Assembly (NCBI RefSeq): GCF_902459505.1
Contig: NC_047096.1
Span: 3,596,001-3,660,000 of the forward strand
Direction: 5' to 3'
Length of the DNA stretch: 64,000 nt
Source of the DNA: Geotrypetes seraphini
Lineage: Eukaryota; Chordata; Amphibia; Gymnophiona; Dermophiidae
In this document: positions 1-9,111 of the stretch, in pieces
Position numbering within the stretch: the stretch's first letter is position 1
Layout: every line of letters begins with the position of its first letter
Program-made: the position numbers and the translations under genes
Notes under the pieces: model-generated
Told to the model about the DNA's origin: nothing
Databases searched by the model: none
Seen by the model: the letters and a program-made list of their open reading frames with translations, nothing else

Positions 1-852
1 TTCGCCTACGCAGACGATATACAGCTGCTCTATCCAATCAATACATCAAATCCTTCAGATATTATAGATCTAAATATCAAATTAGATATTCTAAGTGATT
101 GGCTCCTTTCCAACAAACTCTCACTCAATATTGAAAAATCCTGTGGTCTTCTTCTCCCGATTAAAACTTCAGAATCACTACCAGGAACTATCTACATTAA
201 ATCTATCCCATTACTTATGAAAAATCATATAAAATTATTAGGTGTCATTTTTGACAGTACGCTTTCTTATCATGACCACATAAGTTCTGTCGTTAAAACC
301 TGCTTCTTCAAATTACGTATCATCCGCTCTCTCAGTACTATTCTAAATACAGATTCAATTAACATTCTAATCCACTCATTAGTCATCTCACATTTAGACT
401 ATTGTAATTCCCTTCTTAATGGTCTGCCTCAAAAAGAAATTCGACGCTTACAACTCATACAACACACAGCAATCAAATTAATAAATAAAAAAGGCAAATT
501 CGAACATGTCACTCCTCTCCTTAAGGAGGCTCATTGGCTCCCGATCACTCACCGTATAACTTATAAAATTATTCTCCTCTCTTTCAAAATTAAAAACTCT
601 CACCTACCTTCATTTCTTGATAAATTATTAATACCCCAAAGTTCACCTCGTTCTTTAAGATCTACTGATCAAAAACTTCTCTATATACCATCCTTAAAAG
701 AATCCTATTACACTAGAAAAACTAATTTCACAATAACAGCACCCACCTTATGGAACTCTCTCCCTCAATATCTTCGCGATGAACTACAACTACCAAAATT
801 TAAGGTCAATCTCAAAACTTTCCTTTTTCAAGATGCGTACGATAAATCCTAA
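1..852 (+). CDS. L2-like LINE reverse transcriptase, C-terminal part
   Basis: The frame is open from base 1 (FAYADDIQLLYP, the catalytic YADD motif at the window edge) to TAA at 850-852, 283 residues. It continues through NKLSLNIEK, LLGVIFDSTLSYHDHI, LDYCNSLLNG, THRITYKI and PTLWNSLPQYL, the usual run after the palm in L2/CR1-group LINEs. An internal Met at 217 is not a real start. No stop in the visible part, so this is a fairly young copy; its 5' part lies outside the window. Confidence 0.85.
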   Translation, partial: FAYADDIQLLYPINTSNPSDIIDLNIKLDILSDWLLSNKLSLNIEKSCGLLLPIKTSESLPGTIYIKSIPLLMKNHIKLLGVIFDSTLSYHDHISSVVKTCFFKLRIIRSLSTILNTDSINILIHSLVISHLDYCNSLLNGLPQKEIRRLQLIQHTAIKLINKKGKFEHVTPLLKEAHWLPITHRITYKIILLSFKIKNSHLPSFLDKLLIPQSSPRSLRSTDQKLLYIPSLKESYYTRKTNFTITAPTLWNSLPQYLRDELQLPKFKVNLKTFLFQDAYDKS

Positions 853-1190
853 TCATAAAATAATAATATATTTTTTTATTTTTTTTTTTTATTTTAGAGC
901 AGTCCACCTTCTTTTTTATTATACCCCCACCCCTTATGTGTCGTCCCCTTTTCCCTCTATATCCTTTTTTCCTTCTACAATTATGTAACTTTTTCCCACC
1001 TCCCCATTTTTCCTCACTTTCTAGTTTGTCTGTAAATGTCATACGTGTTCACTCTAAATACTCTTTTACACTCTTTTTATTTCTCTCTATTCTATATTAA
1101 ATTCTTTTTTAATTATTATATAATTGTAAACCGGTCAGATATTCATTTTATGATCGGGTTATTAAAAACTAATAAACTTGGAAACTTGGA
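853..1190 (+). mobile_element. 3' UTR and tail of the L2-like LINE
   Basis: AT-rich, ending in ATTGTAAACCGGTCAGAT and a short tandem of AAACTTGG. The neighbouring L2-like copy at 9.1 kb ends in a similar AACTTG tandem, which supports one family with microsatellite 3' ends. Confidence 0.65.
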
Positions 1191-1199
1191 AACTTGGGC

Positions 1200-1287
1200 C
1201 TGATGCATGTGCTGGCCCTGTGGACCGGCAAGAAATTTCTGTCGACCGGCACTGGTCCATGGACCGGTGGTTGAAGAACATTGCTTT
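1200..1287 (+). mobile_element. hAT-type terminal fragment
   Basis: Reads GGACCGGTGGTTGAAGAACA then TTG, which resembles the right terminus of hAT elements whose left end is CAGTGTTCTTCAACC. No matching left end is seen. Confidence 0.35.
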
Positions 1288-1850
1288 AGCACATTGTAAG
1301 TGAGCTAATCAAGTTTACTAAAATTTGATATACCACTTATCAAATATGCAAGCAGTGTACATGATTATAAAGCTAAAATTAAATAATAAAAAGGTAATCA
1401 CAATAACCAGGACAGACTAGAAATACAATAATCAAGGGAAAGAGAGACATCAAAAGAGAAAGACAATAGGGAGGGCATTAAAATTCTGCAAGATAAAAGA
1501 GGCAGAGACCGTATTAGCAGTTAAACGCATCTTTGAAAAGAAATGTTTTTAAATTTGATTTCAATTTGGTAAGAGAGGAGTCTTCTCAATGGTATATAAG
1601 CATACTGTCTCATAATGATGGGGGAGTGAGAGAATAATGTGATTTTCTGATGGTATCGTATATTATATGACGTGGTGATGGAATTTCTGATAGATTTTGA
1701 TTGCTTCAGTGTAGTAAACATGTAGGTGTATATGGAGTAAGGCATCTAATGATCAACCCCGGGGATGGTGTCATTCTTGTTTTAAAAGTTAGCACAGAAA
1801 CACTTACCACCTTCTCAAATTGCAATATTAAAAGATGCTCAAAGATCCGT
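1288..1850. other. AT-rich stretch with nothing recognised
   Basis: Only short random frames; no repeat family recognised. Confidence 0.4.
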
Positions 1851-1859
1851 ATTGAACAA

Positions 1860-2450
1860 AACAGAGAATCTGGTGCATAGAAACCAGAGAGTCATTATAC
1901 CGAAAAGATCAAATGGATCAACAGCCGTTTCAATCTGTACCTTATGATCAGAAACCGTTGGTGCAATCTAGAAAGCCTTATCAAGGACAAAGCGCCAGGC
2001 ATTGATGGTATTCCCACTGAAACATTACAGCAATCGGATGCAGCCACTACAGTTCTTACAAAGCTCTGCCAGGAAATTTGGATAACAATGTTATTCCTGA
2101 CTGAGCGGAGAAGTGGTCCAGCTGACTGTGGAAATTATTACACAATCACTCTGATCCTGCCTGTCAGCAAGATTCTACTTAAGTTCAGGCAGAAGAGACC
2201 GAAACCATACCTGGAACAAGAACTATCTGAAGCGAAATGAGGGTTCAGGAAAGCGCAAGGAACAAGAGACATAATCAAAGTTAATAGAACAAAACATCAG
2301 AGACACAGGACTGAATGAAGAAAGCTGAGGTGTGAAAATCCTTCACTATGCTGATGATATCACGCTACTAGCTAAAAGTGAAAATCTGAGAGATTTGATT
2401 CTAAAGATCAATGGAAATAAAAACTTAATTGTGAAGACAAAGATCTTGAC
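1860..2450 (+). pseudogene. Decayed RTE/BovB-like LINE reverse transcriptase
   Basis: KDKAPGIDGIPTETL, TKLCQEIW, ADCGNYYTITLI, PVSKILLKF and GFRKAQGTRDI in one region, then HYADDITLLAKSE near 2350, match the RTE-type domain, whose usual strings are GIDGIPAE, CGNYRTI, ISKILLK and AGFRKGRGTRD. The frame is shifted and stopped several times. Confidence 0.6.
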
Positions 2451-2479
2451 TGACTAGTGACATCAATAGGGACTAGAAA

Positions 2480-3078
2480 TAAGAGCCCAATTGCAGGAGA
2501 ACCTTGGCAGACTAGAAGACTGGGTGTCCAAATGGCAAATGAAATTTAATGTGGATAAGTGTAAAATGTTGCAAATTGTGAAGAATAATTTATATTATAT
2601 CTACATGATATTAGGGAATTAAGGGGTCATTGTGGACAATAATTTAAAATCATCTGCTCAATTTGTGTTTCAAAAGGAGATAGAGCAGCTTGTAAGCGGC
2701 CAGTCTTCTGGGAGCAGTTGGTTCGGTGTGCAGTATCCTTGAAGGATACTATTGAAACAGGATATTTAGGGAGTCTCAGATTTCAATAATGGTGAAAGAA
2801 AGCCAGGAGTGCGTGCGTAAGAGAAAGGCCGAGTAAAGGACTCAAATTATCTCAGTCATCTTCTCAGCAGACTGTAGATACAAGGAGAAAACACAATTTA
2901 AAGTGTCTGTTTACAAATGCTAGAAGCCTAAAAAATAAAGTAGGAGAGTATATAGCATTGAATGATGAGGCGTCTCAGAGACCTGGTGGAATGAGGACAA
3001 TTAACGGGACACTGTGTTACCTGGGTACAAATTATATCGCAAGAATAGAGTAAATCAGATTGGAGAGGGGGTTGCACT
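2480..3078 (+). pseudogene. CR1-like LINE fragments
   Basis: 2505-2650 encodes LGRLEDWVSKWQMKFNVDKC, the region after the RT palm. 2895-3075 encodes KCLFTNARSLKNKVGEYIAL, the start of CR1 ORF2 endonuclease. The pieces are out of natural order, so at least two insertions or a rearrangement. Both have stops. Confidence 0.55.
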
Positions 3079-3081
3079 ATC

Positions 3082-3194
3082 CCCCTCTTTTACGGACGCA
3101 GAGCACGGGTTTTAGCGGCGGTAACTGCTCTGACGCTCAACAGGAATTCTATAAGCGTGCTAAAACCCACGCTATGCGTTCGTAAAAGAGAGGG
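3082..3194. mobile_element. Fold-back MITE, CTTTTAC-ended family
   Basis: Arms begin CCCTCTTTTACGGACGCA and end TGCGTTCGTAAAAGAGAGGG; the body is also largely self-complementary, with GGGTTTTAGC/GCTAAAACCC. Other members lie near 16.2, 20.3, 20.5 and 29.5 kb. Confidence 0.6.
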
Positions 3195-4512
3195 TATATG
3201 TTAAAGAGGGAATTGAATCAAATCAAATCAACATTCTTCATGACTCTCGCTCAATCAATAGGATTTACCCTTCGCATATGGAGATGAATCCTAATGCTCC
3301 AGGAAATGTTCAAGAAATAAACCTTAAACTCAACCAAATTTGCCTTAAACTTCCAAAAAACTAAGGGCATTTGTTTCCGTGCTCCTGCCCTGCTGCTAAC
3401 CCGGTTGGTCGCTGCCACGAGTTCTGGCTTCAACTGCTGAGCAGTACCGAGCAGGAGCACGCTTTGGCGCTACTGCTCGGCGCTGAGCTGCTTCCTGTAC
3501 GGCTCCTGTCGGAGGAAAGGATGCAGTCCTGCCGTGGATCTGTGGAGCCAGCCCGCTGTGTGCCACCCTTTCTAGACTCGGGGTCCCTTCCCCTGGGAGT
3601 TTGTTTGCCCGCTGACCTTGTTACGGGTTTTAAGCGCAGGCTGCACGCATCTAGAGTGAAACCCACCCAGGTTTCAAGGCGCAGGCTGCCTTTCCCGCCC
3701 CCGACCGCGTGGCGAGGATCTGTGGGGGGCGGAGGTCATAGTCGGTGTCTGGCCGACTGGCAGTCCAAAGATCTCAATGAGAATGTATTTTCAGAAATAT
3801 AAGTAATAAAACAAATATTGTTTCGTAAAGAAGGAGATAAACCAGAGCCCTGAGTGGCAAGTTTATGTTTACTGGGGAATCAGTTCAGAGCAGTTTACAT
3901 GAGCCTCTGTAATGGTTTTTGAGATTTATACCATAGAAAAGCCCAAAAAAGTTTTTGGGAAGTGTAACCCGATTTTAGAGACTAACCCTTTTGGGTCGGG
4001 TCCCCAAGACAAAGGACATTGTCGTTATGTATTTCTGTATGTGTATTCTGGTTTTATTTGTATTAATAGAACTAAATCTTGCCCCCCACCCTTCAGCAAT
4101 GGCGGCAACACATAAAGATGGAACGCACCCAGCTTCGCTCTTTGGATTCTCCAGAGGGTGGGCAATTTCCGCACATCTGGGGACCCTTCTGGAATTCCTT
4201 TTCCCCCGCTGCAAACTTTTAAGACCCTGTGATCAGTCGTACAGTAGCATTTTGGTCCTCTCTTTTTTTTCTTCTTTCACTCCCTTGCACCTGTGTTGTT
4301 TTCGGTATTGGATAGATGGGGTTTGGGGGGTGGGGGGGGGGGGCTGGTTAGTTTTGAACGAAAATTGTTTGAGCCCTGTGCTGGCTGTTTTTCTCATGTG
4401 TTGGTTGTTTCTGTTTACTTGGGCTCAATAAAAATGATGTAAACATAAATAAATCTTGCAGTCCCCAAGATTGATGTGAACTGTCCCACTTCCTACATTT
4501 ATGACCCTAGTC
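3195..4512. other. No gene recognised
   Basis: GC-rich 3360-3780 supports overlapping frames on both strands but no family resemblance or splice pattern. 4330-4350 has a G run. Confidence 0.4.
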
Positions 4513-4683
4513 CAGGGGTAGGCAATTCCGGCCCTCGAGAGCTGGAGCCAGGCCAGGTTTTCAGTATCTCCACCATGAATATGTACCAGACGGATTTGCA
4601 TGCACTGCCTCCTTGAGATGCAAATCCATCTCATGTGGATATCCGGAAAACCTGAGCTGGCTCCCAGGACCGGAATTGCCCAG
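4513..4683. mobile_element. hAT-like fold-back element
   Basis: Starts CAGGGGTAGGCAATTCCGG and ends CCGGAATTGCCC; arms pair over most of the length. Both octamer orientations are present, ATTTGCAT and ATGCAAAT. The right terminus is clipped and no clean target duplication is seen. Confidence 0.6.
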
Positions 4684-6249
4684 TCAATCATCCTACATAG
4701 AGTATAGACACATATAATACCAGTCCGGTGTCTGTCTCCTCTGTTCCTCAGCCCCAAATGAAAGCAAAGCAGAACCGACTCGCATCTGCCCCCTTCCGAA
4801 CCGGGCTCTGCCTCCAGAAGAACCGACTCCCTGCCCGGGTCTCTGGCTCTCTCCTTCCTGCTTCTCCTTCTGTGACTCATCTCTCCCCACCCACTCTCTT
4901 TCTCCTCCCGCTTCTCTCTCTGACACAGCTTTTCCTTTTCTCCAGGGTGGGGGGAGCCCAGCTGTAAGCCAGACTTTTCCTGGGGGGGGGGGGGTAGGCG
5001 GATAAGAAGCAGCAGTTCTTGCCCCGTGTAAGTGCTGCGGCCATTTGCAGTAAACATGGCAGCTGCCTCCCCAGTTCCGAGTTTTAGGGGTCGGGGGGGG
5101 GGGGGGGTTGGTCTGCATTACAGAGTCCCATCTGGCATCGATGAAAGCAGCCCTTCTTTAGGTGATTTATGCAATCCCGATGCCGTCGGTACCACCCGTA
5201 GGTCACCCAAAGATGGCCGCGCAATTTTGAACGACCAAGAGGTGCTCACAACCCATTTTTAGCACTTGGCAAGCGCTAATTGGTGATCGGCAGCTATTGT
5301 GCTTCTCTTGGCCTAAAGAACCTAGGCGCCTAACTTATTCTGCGCGCAGCTTCAGAGGGGGTGTGGCCAGGATTTAGCAGGGCTGTGTCTGTGAGCCTCA
5401 GTCCTGGAACAGCAACAGCAGGGGGTGCTATCGAGCAGAGCTGTGTTTGAGCCTCGGTATTAGAGTAGGGTAGGTGGGGGAATGCTGCTTAGCAAGGCTG
5501 AGGTCAGGGCCAGCTTACCTAGGCTGAGCTTAAGGGATGGCAAAGAGCAGATGCATTCAAAACACTCCAGTGGGTCCTCAGAGAACCATCCTTTACCCAG
5601 AAAGAAGTGGATTGTTTTCAAAGACAGTAATTGCCTTCATTTAGGGCTTTGTGATTCTATAATGTCCAGATTTTTCTGGTAGAGCTGGGGGTGATTGGGT
5701 TTAATTATAAAAATCTCAGGGGGAGGGGCATCTAGGGGTCCAATTGACAACTGAGGAGGGCACAACTCAGAAGGTTTGCCAGCTGACTCCAGATTTTTCT
5801 GGCAGGCTTGTAGGTCTTGCTTTTCTTAGGGAATGCAATCAGGAAATCAGAACTACAAGTCCCTGCATGCAGTGGGGGTAAACCCAGGACTGGATCAGCC
5901 CTTTCGGGTGAATCTGGATCCATTTGGCAGCACTACACCTCATACCTGCATCAGCCCTGACTGGTGTTTAGGAGAAGCCTCCATGACTACAGGCAAACCG
6001 GAAAATCCACAAGCAAAGGGCGTGGCTGACCTCCCCTGCACCAGCAAGGAAACTGTGTTTGCCAGGCTCCTAATCATAAGCAAAGAGCTGCCACGTTTAG
6101 TGGACGTCACATGGGTGGTGGCTTGTCATGTGCCCTTGGGAGAGGATTTGAAGGCAAATCCTGGGTCACACACAACAGCTAAGTCTCTTCAAATAACACA
6201 CTCGCTCACAGCAGACTGGGCTCCAGTGCAAAACCAGCCCAGTTCAGCT
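4684..6249. other. No gene recognised; G homopolymers
   Basis: G runs near 4981-4994 and 5093-5107. Several 60-200 codon frames overlap on both strands without recognisable domains. Confidence 0.4.
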
Positions 6250-6388
6250 CTCTATGGCGGAGTGGTTAAAGCTACAGCCTAAGGTTGTGGGTTCAAACCC
6301 TTGGGCCAGGTACATTAGACAGATTGTGAGTCCACCAAGACAGACAGGGGAAAACGCTTTGAGTTCCTGAATAAATTCATGTAAACCT
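6250..6388 (+). mobile_element. tRNA-derived SINE, internally shortened
   Basis: GGCGGAGTGGTTAAAGCTAC (A-box region) and GTGGGTTCAAACCC (B-box region) are followed by GTACATTAGACAGATTGTGA and the tail GAATAAATTCATGTAAACC. The CORE part seen in other copies is missing. Confidence 0.65.
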
Positions 6389-6795
6389 CTTCAAGCCAAG
6401 TACCCCCGCCCCTGACCTCACCCCCATAATAACAGTACTAATTATAATGCCCGGGCAGGGAGGGAGAGATCCTGGCAGGGGGCAGGCAGGAAGGTGGGAT
6501 CCCCAGCGGCGGCAGCTTCTACAGATGGGCGGGAATATCCTCCACAGCAGCCAGGCCACGTACCCCTAAGGGTACACGTACCATGTGTTGCGAAACACTG
6601 CTGTAGAGGGTTTAAATTCCTCTAACTCTCTTTCACATGCAGCCTTTCATGTAACTCTCTGCAATTTGGGTTCTCTATCCTTTGGTATTTCTATAGAGAT
6701 CCTATGGATAATTTAGATTAGAACACCAATACGTGAGGGATGAGAGGTGGGTGAATCCAGGAGATGAGAAGGAAAGGAAGGGGAAGGGTATAGAG
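6389..6795. other. No gene recognised
   Basis: 6560-6590 ends GTTGCGAAACACTG, which looks like the right end of a hAT element; otherwise nothing. Confidence 0.35.
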
Positions 6796-6962
6796 CAGGG
6801 GGCATCCAACCTCGGTCCTCGCCGGGTCACGTTTTCAGGATTTCCCAAATGAATTTGCATGAGATCTATTTGCATACTATGGAAGCAGTACATGTAAACA
6901 GATGTCACTCAGATTCATCGAGGAAATCCTGAAAACACGACTGGACCTGTTGGACGACCCTG
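6796..6962. mobile_element. hAT-like fold-back with 7/8 target duplication
   Basis: CAGGGGGCATCCAACCTCGG ... GTTGGACGACCCTG, flanked by GTATAGAG (6788-6795) and GTGTAGAG (6963-6970). It holds two ATTTGCAT octamers. Confidence 0.7.
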
Positions 6963-7219
6963 GTGTAGAGTGAGAGGTAAGGGCGAGAGACAGGAGGTGG
7001 TGCTGTCAGAAGGAGAGGCGAGAAGTGAGTGGTGAGATAGATGGGTAAGATAAGAGACAAATTGTGGTAGTGGATGGTGGGAGATGAAAGGAGAGTGAGA
7101 AGGGAGGGAGGGAGAGGTGGAAACTGAGGGGAGACAAAGGTAAATGGCAAAGATTAGAGAGAGGAGGAGAAGATGGGAAAGGAGAGGCGGAGAAGGCAAG
7201 AAATGTGTGGTGGTGAGAG

Positions 7220-7826
7220 GAGAGCAACAAGGGGACAAAATTTTCCCTGTCCCCGCAGAAACTCAATTTCCCTGTCCTGTCCCCGTGGCTTTTGTCGCTG
7301 TCGCTGTCCCTGTTCCTGCCCCATTCCTGTAAGCTCAGCCTTAACTGCACAAACTTCGAACACATGATTTTAAAGGGTTTGAGGCTTGTGCAGATGAGGC
7401 CGGAGCTTAGGCATTGGTGGAATGAGGCATTATGACATCACAGTCTGAGCTCTAGAATGTTGCTTCTTAGGATTTTGAAGTGTTGGAGGCTTGTCCTCGT
7501 CCCGTCCCCATGAGTTTTGTTGCTGTCCTTGTCCCTGCCCCATTCCTATAAGCTCTGTCTTAAGCGCACAAGCCTCAAACACTTATGATTTTAAAGGTTT
7601 GAGGCTTGTGCTGATGAGGACGGAGCTTAGGCATTGGTGGAATGAGGCATTATGACATCACAATCTGAGCTCTAGAATGTTGCCACTTAGGATTTTAAAT
7701 GTTTGACACTTGTGCAGATGAGGGCGGAGCTTACAGGAATGGGGCGGGGGCAGGAAAAGAACTCGACAGGATGGGAAAATGAGTTTCCACGGGGATGGGG
7801 AAAAATTTGTCCCCCATGTCCTTCTC
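7220..7826. mobile_element. TIR element carrying internal repeats
   Basis: The left part has AAGGGGACAAAATTTTCCCT and the right part AAATTTGTCCC then CTTCTC|TA. Inside are repeats containing GGCTTGTGCAGATGAGG and AATGAGGCATTATGACATCA (from about 7375, 7595 and 7700). It is the same family as 53681-54334, with fewer and rearranged units. Confidence 0.55.
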
Positions 7827-7839
7827 TAATGGAAGGTAA

Positions 7840-8400
7840 GAAGTGGGGGAAAGTGAGTGAGTGGAGGTGGTGGAGAGGGTACATTTGAGGAGAAATTAGG
7901 AAGCTGAGAGATAGTGAGGGATGAGGGGTGTGATGTGAGTTCCTTTTTTCATTTCTTCATCCTCAAGGGTGAGTGAGTCAGCAACACAGCTAACGGCTAA
8001 ATTTCTGCTTAGATCAATTACTGAGATGTTTGTGACAGTTGTCTAGAGGCCCGAAACCGGAGGATATTCTACCAGATTTCATTTTCAGTCATGAGTCTCC
8101 TGCTTAGTTCCTCATTGCTCAGGGTTATAGATTTAACAACAATACTTTCTCTGAGAGTGCACGTGGCCTGAGCATTTTTATGGCATCTCTGAATAATTCT
8201 TACGTTGGTCGAGTGTTTCAGTGGAGGTATCCTGGGCACTGCAGCTCCAATCCCCATTTGCTCAGAGCGGATCCATAGGCTAAAATGCCAGTAGGAGCAA
8301 GTGGGGATACCCCTATGGAACCACCACAGATGTGAGGCAGGCCCTAGGGAGGGGTAAATGTATTCAACAAGCTATGTTATCTTATTGCTCTTTTAGGAAA
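7840..8400. other. No gene recognised
   Basis: Purine-rich at the start; no family or domain recognised. Confidence 0.35.
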
Positions 8401-8572
8401 TTAATTAATCCCACTCTGTTCAATAAGTTTATTACTTAATGAGAGTTTTACATTGAAACTGTATTTTATAATATATCTGTATTTTTATTGTATTTCACTG
8501 ATTGTCCGGCTCTTTTTAGTGTAAACTGCCTGGCGGTATAAAAGAATAAAGTTATTATTATTATGATCTCAA
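8400..8572 (+). mobile_element. LINE 3'-end fragment
   Basis: TTTCACTGATTGTCCGGCTC, then TGTAAACTGCCTGGCGGTAT and GAATAAAGTTATTATTATTA. The same end is at 30.64-30.72 kb after a recognisable LINE reading frame. Confidence 0.6.
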
Positions 8573-8575
8573 GGG

Positions 8576-8743
8576 GAGTGTGTAGCGCAGTGGTTAAAGC
8601 TACAGCCTCAGCACCCTGAGGTTATGGGTACAAATCCCACACTGCTCCTTGTGACCCTGGGCAAGTCACTTAATGCCCTCATTGCCCTAGGTACATTAGA
8701 TAGATTGTGAGCCCACCGGCATAGAAAATTGAATAAATAAATA
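8576..8743 (+). mobile_element. tRNA-derived MIR/CORE-like SINE
   Basis: GAGTGTGTAGCGCAGTGGTT (A-box region), GGTACAAATCCCAC (B box with one change), GTGACCCTGGGCAAGTCACT as in the MIR core, then a GAATAAATAAATAG tail. It is followed by the TGATGTCA linker to 8893 and the start of another SINE. Confidence 0.75.
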
Positions 8744-8900
8744 GTGTGCAAAGTTTCTGTCTGGTATTGTGACATCATAATGCCTCATTCCACCAATAAG
8801 AGCCAACCTCATCAGTGATGTCACAATGGCTGGATTGTCCCACACTTGGCTCACTTTTACTACACTTTGATTTCTAGAGTGGGAGCATCGGTTAAAGCAG
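8744..8900 (+). repeat. SINE-associated linker with two TGATGTCA arms
   Basis: Contains ATTGTGACATCATAATGCCT and AGTGATGTCACAATGGCT and ends TTCTAGAGTGGG, where a further SINE start is cut off. Confidence 0.55.
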
Positions 8901-9111
8901 AATCCCAATGAAACAAGGCGTCAATATTGTAACCCGAAAGATTAAAATGATGGTGTTGAGATCATAACACGCAATTCAAAGCAATATGGACTGTGGCAGC
9001 CAGAACCAAACAGAAGGCGGACACTTTTCTCCAAGTGAGCGGGGAGCTGCTGAATTGAAGACTTGGCCCCTTCTGCTCTTGGTTTCTGGCTTTTAGGGCA
9101 TCACCAAGTTC

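Noticed and set aside
3371-3802. 143-codon plus-strand frame
   Set aside because: GC-rich, overlapped by an equally long minus frame, no recognised family.
4425-5262. Overlapping 80-210 codon frames on both strands
   Set aside because: GC-rich sequence with G homopolymers; no domain, and one frame runs through the fold-back element at 4513.
8576-8650. Functional tRNA gene
   Set aside because: A- and B-box strings are present, but it is one copy of a repeated SINE with core and A-rich tail, and no cloverleaf is kept.
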